Made by a program: the position numbers and the translations under genes
The notes under the pieces: model-generated
Told to the model about the DNA's origin: nothing
The model's input: the letters and a program-made list of their open reading frames with translations, nothing else
Databases searched by the model: none
Origin: JBCCFW01 sp039029535
GTDB lineage: Bacteria > Acidobacteriota > JBCCFW01
Reading direction: 5' to 3'
NCBI GenBank assembly: GCA_039029535.1
Contig: JBCCFW010000116.1
Coordinates: 1-23,615 of the forward strand
DNA: 23,615 bases
Shown here: positions 1-7,082 of the stretch, in pieces
Layout: each line of letters starts with the position of its first letter
Position numbering within the stretch: the first letter of the stretch is position 1

Positions 1-64
1 ATCAACAAGGGGCTCGGCGTGACCAGGCATTTCCCAGCTCGGAGACCGGCTGCCTGGCTTCAGC

Positions 65-658
65 TCACGACGCCTGTCCCGCGATCCAGTCGATGATCGC
101 GTCCAGCGTGGGCTCGTGGCCATCGTCACAATTGACCCGCAGGGATGGCACGTCGAACTCGGTCTGCATCTCCTTGGTGACCGCCCGCATCCGGTCGACG
201 AGCGCCGAAGTGTGGTCCTCATTCGTCGCGTAGCCGAGAGCGTCGAGCACCGGACGTCGATTGACCAGCCGGTCTTCGTGGTTGCGGCGGATCACCCGTT
301 CCTCGGGATTCGAGCACCAGGTCTCGATGACCACCAGCCGGCCTGCAGCGTCGAGACGACGGAGGTCCTCCGGTCGGTGGCTCCGGGCGATGTACTCGGC
401 GAGGCAGCTCACGCCGAGCTCGGCATGGGTCTCCACGATGCGGAGGAAGGTCTCGACGGCCTGATCGGCGGAAGGGATGGTGCCCGGGCTGTCGGTCCAG
501 GCACCGACGCTGAAGTACAGGCCGCCGCGCATGTCGTCGCGGCTCACGAAGGGCAGGCGCATGGCCAGCGAGAGCTCGGTGCCGAGGGTTCTCTTCCCGC
601 TCCCTGGCTCACCGGTGAGCAAGACGATGAGTGGCCGGCTCCCGTGATCGTCGGTCAT
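65..658 (-). CDS. P-loop ATP-binding kinase of the AAA_33/zeta-like type
   Basis: A 197-residue cytosolic protein with no signal peptide or membrane segment. A Walker A motif, GEPGSGKRT, lies at about residues 16-24 straight after a hydrophobic beta strand (LIVLL). A D-D pair (SRDDMRGG) follows about 20 residues later, and a lid-like basic stretch (RVIRRNHEDRL) sits near residue 125. This order matches the predicted kinases of the AAA_33 family, which transfer phosphate from ATP to small molecules or nucleic-acid ends. The substrate cannot be read from sequence. It was not identified as a zeta toxin because no antitoxin gene is adjacent. The gene is separated from the sulfatase by about 70 bases and may be co-transcribed with it. 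No clear ribosome site precedes the ATG, so the exact start is less sure than the reading frame. Confidence 0.8.
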   Translation of the reverse strand: MTDDHGSRPLIVLLTGEPGSGKRTLGTELSLAMRLPFVSRDDMRGGLYFSVGAWTDSPGTIPSADQAVETFLRIVETHAELGVSCLAEYIARSHRPEDLRRLDAAGRLVVIETWCSNPEERVIRRNHEDRLVNRRPVLDALGYATNEDHTSALVDRMRAVTKEMQTEFDVPSLRVNCDDGHEPTLDAIIDWIAGQAS

Positions 659-726
659 CGAGGGAGCATGCCACTTCGCTGCGGGGTGACGAGACCTTCA
701 GCGTCGGGTCACCCTGTTCGGCTTCT

Positions 727-2517
727 TCAGCCGCTGCAAGGCGAGATCCACGGACAGTCCCGACGGAGCTGCGGCCGGCACGCGGTCGCGCTCGCCGGTC
801 GGGCGCTCCCGTCGCTGCGGAGGCCGTAGGAGCCTTCCGCCGCGTCGGTCGCCGGCACCACGAGGTAGTAGCGCGAGCCGGTGTCGGGCGTGAGGTCGAA
901 GGTCTGAGCGCCACCCGTGCTGCAGGCGGCCGGCACGTGACTGGTGAAGTCGCCCAGGGCTCCCTCGTACAGAGCGTGGTCGGTGTCCTCCACCGAGCAC
1001 GACGCCGACCAGCTCAGGCGCAGCTCTCCTCCGGGTAGGCGGGAGAGGTGCAAGGCGTCCCCGGAGCCATCGGCCCCGCTGGGGATCGTGCCGGAGCCGC
1101 CCTCCACGCCTCCGACCGCCAGACGGAGCTCGTCGAGTGCAGCGCTCGCCTCGTCCGACAGGTCGCCGGCGGCGAGGAGGTCGACGGCCTCGAAGGGATC
1201 GTTCTCCAGGTCGTAGAGCTCTTCCGTCGTCGTCATCGCTTCGTCGTCCACTCGAAGGATGAGCCTGAATCGATCGTTGCGAGCGGCGGCACCTTGCAGG
1301 CCACGGAAGAAGACGGTGTCTGCCCACGGTTGGGTCGGGTCGTCGAGGAGGGGCAGCAGCGACCGACCGTCGATGACGCGGTCGACGGGAGGCTCCGAGC
1401 AGGTGAGCTCCAGGATGGTCGAGAAGACGTCCACCACGTGCACGAGCGCGTCGGTCTCGAGACCGGCAGATCGACCGTCGGCGTGTCGGATGAGGAAGGG
1501 GACGTTCACGCCGCCCTCGAAGAGCGATCCCTTGCCGCTAGTGAAGGGCAGACGAACAACGGTCTCTGGGGTCCCGTTGTCGCCGATGAGGATGACGGTC
1601 GGTGGCTCCGCCTGGGCGGCGAGGAAGCGTCCGAGCTCTCGGTCCGTGGCCTCGATCGCTGCCAGGTAGCAGATCTCTTGGTCCTCTCTTTCGCAGGTCG
1701 TGCCTTCCGGGGCTGTCTCGTCGCCGACCTGGGGGAGCCGTGAGAGGGTGTCGGCCGTCAGCAGGTCGTGGGGCGGGACGTGGTACGGCGAGTGGGGGGC
1801 GTTGAAGGCGAGGGTCACGACCCAGGGGGCGGCAATCGTCGAGGTCCAGGCCAGCGCGTCGTCGACGATGACGCTCGTCGTGTACGACTCGACGGGACAG
1901 TCCACGCTGCCCGGCGAGCAGTCGCCGTTCGTGCCATCGACCGTGCGGTTCCACTCCAGGTAGCTGGCACCCACGCCACCACCGGTCATCCCGGCGTAGC
2001 GCACGAAGCCCTGGTCATTGGGTGCGTTGTTGCCGCCTCCCAGGTGCCACTTGCCGAACAGGGCGGGCTGGTGGCCGGCGGGCGAGCCGCCGATGGGGTC
2101 GAGCATCGCCTCGGCGTAGGTGACCTCGTCGGCCTCGAGCTGCACGCCGCCGCTGGCCAGCCCCAGGACTCCCGTGCGGATGCCATGACGACCGGTCATG
2201 AAGGCGGCGCGGGTGGCCGAGCACACGGGGTTCGACCACCCGTTTCGGAACGTCAAGCCCTCCGCCGCGAGCTGGTCGAGGGTCGGGGTCGTCGGATAGG
2301 TGGCCTCGCAGGTCGACGGTGCCGTGCAGTCGGCGTCGGAGCTGCAGGCCTGGTTGCGGGTGCCGCTGCACAGCCCGGCCTCGTCGTAGAGGCCCAGCCA
2401 GTCGACGCCCCAGTCGTCGAGGATCACGAACAAGACGTTGTCGGTGGGGATGTCGCCAGCGGTGGCGGGCGCGGCCGACAGGAGGAGGGCGAGGCACAGG
2501 GCGGTGGGACGCAGCAT
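727..2517 (-). CDS. Secreted arylsulfatase-type sulfatase with C-terminal beta module
   Basis: A 596-residue exported hydrolase of the alkaline-phosphatase/sulfatase superfamily, expected to cleave sulfate esters outside the cytoplasm. Residues 1-20 are a signal peptide ending in APATA. The metal-binding pair D34-D35 (FVILDDWG) is followed by the formylglycine site C99 in CSATRAAFMTGR, which fits the Cys-type sulfatase signature. Later metal-ligand regions include GKWHLGGG and IGDNGTPE. Between the DD pair and C99 there is a short Cys-rich insertion with C50, C58, C64 and C70. The catalytic domain ends at about residue 460. The last ~115 residues form a separate module (SWSASC, DHALYEG, YYLVVP, EGSYGL, RPAS) that recurs in the ThuA protein at 15965. 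A formylglycine-generating enzyme is not in the window. The gene diverges from the cytochrome gene across about 210 bases. Confidence 0.93.
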   Translation of the reverse strand: MLRPTALCLALLLSAAPATAGDIPTDNVLFVILDDWGVDWLGLYDEAGLCSGTRNQACSSDADCTAPSTCEATYPTTPTLDQLAAEGLTFRNGWSNPVCSATRAAFMTGRHGIRTGVLGLASGGVQLEADEVTYAEAMLDPIGGSPAGHQPALFGKWHLGGGNNAPNDQGFVRYAGMTGGGVGASYLEWNRTVDGTNGDCSPGSVDCPVESYTTSVIVDDALAWTSTIAAPWVVTLAFNAPHSPYHVPPHDLLTADTLSRLPQVGDETAPEGTTCEREDQEICYLAAIEATDRELGRFLAAQAEPPTVILIGDNGTPETVVRLPFTSGKGSLFEGGVNVPFLIRHADGRSAGLETDALVHVVDVFSTILELTCSEPPVDRVIDGRSLLPLLDDPTQPWADTVFFRGLQGAAARNDRFRLILRVDDEAMTTTEELYDLENDPFEAVDLLAAGDLSDEASAALDELRLAVGGVEGGSGTIPSGADGSGDALHLSRLPGGELRLSWSASCSVEDTDHALYEGALGDFTSHVPAACSTGGAQTFDLTPDTGSRYYLVVPATDAAEGSYGLRSDGSARPASATACRPQLRRDCPWISPCSG

Positions 2518-2730
2518 GGAGGTCTCGTCGAAGCCCGTTCTCTGGGGAGCACGAGACGGGCGTCCGAGGCGTTGGACGGACGGGGGCCGTCAGGGGTTGA
2601 AAGAACCATGACCCGAAAGACCTCTCGGTGACTCGGCATCCGGTCCAGGAACCGAACACGGCGTCCCGCTGGGCGCGACAGGTGGCCGTGCTACGGTCAG
2701 CTCACTCCGGTCCGTCCGAGGCGCCGCTCC

Positions 2731-5019
2731 GTGCGACAGTCCCGAAATCCACGCGTTCGAAGGAGCCGACGGCTCCTCGGCATGGCGTCCCTGCTCCTCC
2801 TCGTGACGGCCGCCTGTCGCCAGGAGCGCGCGGGGTCGAGTGACGTCACCGGGGTCGCTTCGACGCTCGCCCCGACTCACGTCGGTCGCCAGGCGTGTGC
2901 GGCCTGTCATCCGAAGGAGGCGGCGCTCCACGCCGGCTCCCACCACGACCTCGCCTTGCAGCAGCCGACGGAGACGACGGTCCTCGGCGACTTCGACGGG
3001 GCGACCCTCGAGCGCTCCAGCGGGACGACCACGTTCCTCCGGCAGGACGACCACCACGTCGTCCGCACCGAGGGCCCGGATGGCGAGCTCCAGGACTACC
3101 GGGTCGCACACCTGTTCGGCGCGGTGCCCCTTCAGCAGTGCTTGCTGTCCCTGGGCGATGGCCGCTTGCAGGCGTTCACGGGTTGCTGGGACGACCGGCC
3201 GGAGTCGGCCGGTGGTCAGCGGTGGTTCGACCTCCACGACGGGGAGCCCGTCGCTCACGACGACGTCCTTCACTGGACGGGACCGGCTCAGAACTGGAAC
3301 CACCAGTGCGCCGAGTGCCACTCCACGAACCTCGTCAAGGATTTCGACGACACGACCGGTCACTTCGAGACGACTTGGTCGGAAGAAGACGTCTCGTGCG
3401 AGGCTTGCCACGGTCCGGGGTCCGCCCACGTCGCCTGGGCCGAGGCAGGAGCCGACACGAGTCGTGCCGACCGGGGCTTGACCGTGCGCTTCGCAGCTCG
3501 CGGAGCGGCGACGTGGGGCTTCGTCGGTGACGATCCGATCGCACGCAAGCTGAACGACGTGGACCGGAGTCAAGAGCTCGACACCTGCGGCCGCTGTCAC
3601 TCACGTCGCTCGGCGCTCGTCTCTCCCGCCGACCCGTCCGCCCCCCTGGCCGACACGCATCGACTCTCCCTGCTCGACGAGGGGCTCTATCACGCCGACG
3701 GTCAGGTCCTCGACGAGGTGTTCGTTCTCGGGTCCTTTCTTCAGAGCCGGATGCACGCGGAGGGGGTCACCTGCACCGACTGTCACGATCCTCACTCGGG
3801 CGAGCTGCGTGCCGAGGGTGACGCGACCTGCGCGCAATGCCATCGACCCGACGTGTACTTCACGCGTGAGCATCATCACCACGAGCCGGGCACGGAAGGG
3901 GCGTCCTGCCTGTCGTGTCATGCCCCGGTGAGCACGTTCATGGTCATCGACGGACGTCGCGACCACTCCTTCCCCGTGCCGCGACCGGATCTCTCCGTCG
4001 AGCTCGGCACGCCGAACGCGTGCAACGACTGCCACGCGGACCAGTCATCGCAGTGGGCCGCAGATCGCGTGGTCGAGTGGCACGGACCGACGCGGGAGCG
4101 AGGTGCCGACTGGGCGCGTGCCATCGCAGCCGGCCGGAAGCGCTCGGCCGGTGCGGGTCGGCTGCTCGCCGAGCTCGTCCGCGATCACGAGCAGCCGGCG
4201 ATCGTCCGGAGCACTGCCCTCGGTCTCTTGCAGGCCTTCCCGAGTTCGACCGCGCATGAGCTGACACGGGCGGGGCTCAGCGATGCGAGTGACCTCGTTC
4301 GTCGAACGGCCGTCGGAGCGCTGGGAGGTTGGGAGGCGTCGACGCGTGTCGCCGTCGGTTGGTCCTTGCTCGACGATCCGCGCCGGGCAGTGCGAACCGA
4401 GGCCGTCGGCGTGATGGCTCCGGTGGCAGGGCTGGTGCCGCCCGGGCAGCGTGCGACGTTCGACGCTGCCCTGGCTGAATACCGGCAGCTCCAGGCGATG
4501 AACGCCGATCGGGCCGATGCCTGGGTGAGCCTCGGCAATGTCGAGGCCGCTCTCGGTGATGCGGTGAAGGCACGGGCTCATTACGAGAAGGCCATCGACC
4601 TGCAGCCGAGCTTCGTGCCCGCGTCGGTCAACCTCGCCGACCTTCTCCGAGCTCTGGGACGTGACGAGGAGGGGGAGGTCGTCCTTCGGCGACTGCTCGC
4701 GCTCGTGCCCGATAGCGCCGAAGCTCACCACGCCCTGGGCCTGACCCTGGTGCGTCTCGGTCAGAAGCACGAAGCCGTGTCCGAGCTCGGTCGGGCCGCG
4801 CAACTCGGCAGCGATCCTCGGCTGACCTGGGTGCACGCTCTCGCGCTCGTCGATCTCGGTCGACGCGACGAGGCCGTGCTTCGTCTGGAAGCGGCGGCCC
4901 AGCGGTGGACCGGCGATCGCAGCCTCCTTTCGTCGCTCGTCCAGCTCACCGAGGAGGCTGGTGACCGCGAAGCGGCGGCTCGATGGCGTGAGCGCCTCGC
5001 AGCGACGACGCAGGAGTGA
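2731..5019 (+). CDS. Octaheme c-type cytochrome with HEAT and TPR C-terminal repeats
   Basis: A 762-residue periplasmic or outer-surface electron-transfer protein. There are eight CxxCH heme sites, with first cysteines at residues 56, 193, 223, 286, 348, 367, 393 and 431. An unbroken H-H-H-H run at about 381-384 may supply distal ligands. Residues ~455-560 look like HEAT helices, and ~595-745 hold about four TPR units (AWVSLGNVEAALGD and similar). The N-terminus is basic (RVRRSRR) followed by LLLLVTAAC, which is an export signal with an imperfect lipobox, so lipidation is uncertain. The GTG start was chosen because a start at the internal ATG (2782) would drop the charged n-region. This architecture is common in multiheme proteins of Planctomycetota and Acidobacteriota. 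The electron partner is unknown, and the repeats suggest docking to other proteins. Confidence 0.93.
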   Translation: MRQSRNPRVRRSRRLLGMASLLLLVTAACRQERAGSSDVTGVASTLAPTHVGRQACAACHPKEAALHAGSHHDLALQQPTETTVLGDFDGATLERSSGTTTFLRQDDHHVVRTEGPDGELQDYRVAHLFGAVPLQQCLLSLGDGRLQAFTGCWDDRPESAGGQRWFDLHDGEPVAHDDVLHWTGPAQNWNHQCAECHSTNLVKDFDDTTGHFETTWSEEDVSCEACHGPGSAHVAWAEAGADTSRADRGLTVRFAARGAATWGFVGDDPIARKLNDVDRSQELDTCGRCHSRRSALVSPADPSAPLADTHRLSLLDEGLYHADGQVLDEVFVLGSFLQSRMHAEGVTCTDCHDPHSGELRAEGDATCAQCHRPDVYFTREHHHHEPGTEGASCLSCHAPVSTFMVIDGRRDHSFPVPRPDLSVELGTPNACNDCHADQSSQWAADRVVEWHGPTRERGADWARAIAAGRKRSAGAGRLLAELVRDHEQPAIVRSTALGLLQAFPSSTAHELTRAGLSDASDLVRRTAVGALGGWEASTRVAVGWSLLDDPRRAVRTEAVGVMAPVAGLVPPGQRATFDAALAEYRQLQAMNADRADAWVSLGNVEAALGDAVKARAHYEKAIDLQPSFVPASVNLADLLRALGRDEEGEVVLRRLLALVPDSAEAHHALGLTLVRLGQKHEAVSELGRAAQLGSDPRLTWVHALALVDLGRRDEAVLRLEAAAQRWTGDRSLLSSLVQLTEEAGDREAAARWRERLAATTQE

Positions 5020-5032
5020 GCGGGTCGACGGG

Positions 5033-5605
5033 CTAGCAGCGGCGTCTCAGGGCGGCCAAGCCGTAGCTGAGACGCGACTTCACCGTCCCGAGCGGCAGCT
5101 CGAGAATGGCGGCCACCTCGTGCAGGGGCAGCTCTTCCAGGTAGTGAAGGTGCAGGACGACCTGGCTGGCAGGGGACGCGTTACGCATCAGCCGGTCGAT
5201 GTCCTCGCGTGTCGGAGCGTCGTGTTCGTCGGCCGGTGCAGGAAGCTCGTCGGGCAGGATGTCCCCCTTCGGCTCTCGTCCCGCACGACGCAGGACGCGC
5301 TGGGCCTGCCGATTCGCGATGCGGTACGACCAGGCGACGAAGGCCTCGGGATCTCGCAGGAACTTGAGCTGCTTGACGATGGTGAGGAAGGTGTCCTGCA
5401 GGATGTCCTCGGCGAGCGCACGGTTCCCGACGAGGCGAAGCAGGTAGCCGAGCAGACGATCCTGAACGGCACGGAGGAGCCCATCGAAGGACGAGCGGTG
5501 GCCCGTTTGCGCGAGGAGCACGTGGCGGGCCAGCCGCCTGGCCTCGTGGCGTTGGGTCTCGCGACCTTCAGCCTTCGTGCTGGCCGTCATCATCTCCCTC
5601 ACCAC
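5033..5605 (-). CDS. ECF-type RNA polymerase sigma factor
   Basis: A 190-residue sigma-70 factor of the extracytoplasmic-function class. Region 2 is seen at about residues 40-105: DRLLGYLLRLVGNRALAEDI, then LQDTFL, then AWSYRIANR. Region 4 is at about 135-188, with the helix-turn-helix HEVAAILELPLGTVKSRLSYGLAAL. Region 3 is absent, as expected for ECF factors. Its first 38 bases overlap the end of the upstream membrane-protein gene, so the two are probably translated together. The GTG at 5605 has no ribosome site in front. The ATG at 5593 or 5590, just behind GGGAG, may be the true start, giving a protein about five residues shorter. Target promoters are unknown. Confidence 0.93.
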   Translation of the reverse strand: MVREMMTASTKAEGRETQRHEARRLARHVLLAQTGHRSSFDGLLRAVQDRLLGYLLRLVGNRALAEDILQDTFLTIVKQLKFLRDPEAFVAWSYRIANRQAQRVLRRAGREPKGDILPDELPAPADEHDAPTREDIDRLMRNASPASQVVLHLHYLEELPLHEVAAILELPLGTVKSRLSYGLAALRRRC

Positions 5606-5882
5606 TCAAGGAGATCGCCTTGAGGATCCTCTGCGTGCACAGGTTCAGGTAAGCACCCAGTGCGAAGAGGCCCATGCTCAGGGTCCCATAGACCAGGGCC
5701 GAGTTGCAGAGAAGGAGGAGGTGGAGCGGGTCGTCACCATCCATCAGCAGGAAGATGACTGCCAGGCAGGCGACTTCGGTCAAGCAGGCTCCGACGATCA
5801 GCCACTTCAGGAGGTTCTTCGCCTTGTCGACATCGTCGAGCGCGGTGTTGCGGATGTGGTCCAGCCGGTCGTTCTCGGTCAT
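5568..5882 (-). CDS. Small two-helix membrane protein, candidate sigma-factor partner
   Basis: A 104-residue protein with two predicted membrane segments, about residues 24-48 (WLIVGACLTEVACLAVIFLL) and 54-84 (LLLLCNSALVYGTLSMGLFA), between short charged ends. The start at 5882 is set by a strong ribosome site, AAGGAGG, six to seven bases upstream; the open frame runs further up but without any such signal. The gene lies upstream of the ECF sigma gene, in the same direction, and their ends overlap by 38 bases. Small membrane proteins of similar pattern (acidic or helical N-terminus, two helices, D near the first helix) are often found next to ECF genes in Acidobacteria-like genomes. A role as membrane tether or anti-sigma factor is inferred only from this context; no zinc-binding anti-sigma motif is seen. 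Confidence 0.82.
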   Translation of the reverse strand: MTENDRLDHIRNTALDDVDKAKNLLKWLIVGACLTEVACLAVIFLLMDGDDPLHLLLLCNSALVYGTLSMGLFALGAYLNLCTQRILKAISLSGEGDDDGQHEG

Positions 5883-6012
5883 GGCGTGCCTCCTTGCGTT
5901 CTCATGGGAAGGAGGCCGGAGGAGACGGCAGGGTTCGAAGAAAACGAAGATTCTCGCTCGCTCGCTGAACGAGCCCTCACGGCGTCGGCTGGAGGGACGG
6001 GAGGGCTCGGGC

Positions 6013-7050
6013 TCATTCGCCGCCAAGCGTGAAGCTCAGCCAACGGATGGCGAGCCGCTCTTCGAGGAGCCGACCCAGCTCCCGGCCTTCCTCGCTGCTG
6101 CGGACGACGAGCTGCGCGCAGCCATCGCCCTGAGAGCCCACGCCCTTTCCGCCCCACGCGAGCTCACGAGCCTCGGGTGCGCCGAGCAGCTCGTGAAGCC
6201 GGGGAGCGGCCAGCTCCTCACAGGCGGGGGCCACGTCTGCGTCGAAGACGGCCTGGGCCTCGGTCATGTGCTCACCGAGTCGAGGAGCGTCGCCTGCTTC
6301 GAGTGCCTCTCGTGCGGCACGGAGCAGGGTGGCATTGCGAGGGCCGAGGGCCTCGCGCACGCGTCCGGCGATCGAGTCGGTGCGATCAGGGAAGCACGCT
6401 TGCAAGTCCGACAGGATCCGACGCGTGTCCTTGGCAGCCTGTAGGTCCACGACGAGCAGGGGGATGGGTGCGCCCACGTGCAAGGGCTCGATGCTCATGT
6501 CCTCGCCATCGAAGGTCAGGACGCTCGCCCGTCGGCCCAGCGCGCAGGCTTGATCCATTCGGCCGCACTCCGAGCCGGCCCGACGCTCTCCTCGGTAGGC
6601 GAGGTCCATCTCGTCCTCCACCGAGAGACCGAGGTCGTGCACGCGGCCGAAGGCCCGGGCGACCAGGACGCAGGCGGCGGCCGACGACGACAGGCCCCTG
6701 GCCAGCGGCAGGTCCGTGTCGGTGACGTGCAGGGAGAGACCTGACGTCAGTCGATGACGTTCGTGGATCTCGGCGGCGACACCGGCCGCGTAGCTGAAGA
6801 AGCCTCGGTCCTCGGCGATGGTCGCGAGCTCGTCGAGCCCGGCGATCAGCTCGTGGACACCGTCGGGTCCGGGAGTCGTCATCGAGAAGACTGGATCCGG
6901 AAGCGCTCGAACCTCGGCCCGGAGACCCTGACCGATGCCGGCCACGAGGCACTGACCGACGTGGACTTCCGGATGCGTCGAGCGCCAGGCCCCCGCCCAG
7001 TCGGAATGTTCCCCGAAGAGGCAGAGCCGTCCGGGGACGAAGAGCTCCAT
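6013..7050 (-). CDS. GHMP-family sugar kinase (galactokinase/glucuronokinase-like)
   Basis: A 345-residue cytosolic kinase. The N-terminus carries the substrate-side signature PGRLCLFGEHSDWAG (residues 6-20), related to the galactokinase motif. The glycine/serine-rich ATP loop LPLARGLSSSAAACVL is at about 114-129. SECGRMDQACALG near residue 160 contains the expected catalytic-region Asp, and the C-terminal GHMP motif is GGKGVGSQGDGCAQL. Length fits the family. The GEHSDWAG form differs from the GEHTDYNG of true galactokinases, so the substrate may be another sugar or sugar acid. It starts 32 bases after the stop of the FG-GAP gene in the same direction and may be co-transcribed with it, although no functional link is obvious. 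Confidence 0.88.
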   Translation of the reverse strand: MELFVPGRLCLFGEHSDWAGAWRSTHPEVHVGQCLVAGIGQGLRAEVRALPDPVFSMTTPGPDGVHELIAGLDELATIAEDRGFFSYAAGVAAEIHERHRLTSGLSLHVTDTDLPLARGLSSSAAACVLVARAFGRVHDLGLSVEDEMDLAYRGERRAGSECGRMDQACALGRRASVLTFDGEDMSIEPLHVGAPIPLLVVDLQAAKDTRRILSDLQACFPDRTDSIAGRVREALGPRNATLLRAAREALEAGDAPRLGEHMTEAQAVFDADVAPACEELAAPRLHELLGAPEARELAWGGKGVGSQGDGCAQLVVRSSEEGRELGRLLEERLAIRWLSFTLGGE

Positions 7051-7082
7051 GTCTCAGCATGCCTCGATCGGCGTCCCGAGGC

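Noticed and set aside
2762..2776. GGAGCC-GAC-GGCTCC hairpin as terminator or regulatory RNA
   Set aside because: It lies inside the Arg-rich start of the cytochrome coding region, has no U-run, and short stems like this are expected by chance at this GC.
2731..2830. Tat signal (SRRLLGM) on the cytochrome
   Set aside because: The pattern lacks the usual F/L-K after the twin arginines, and c-type cytochromes are matured outside after Sec export.
1768..3600. Long open frames opposite the sulfatase and cytochrome genes
   Set aside because: Both strands stay open because of high GC; only the sulfatase and the heme protein show catalytic or heme motifs.
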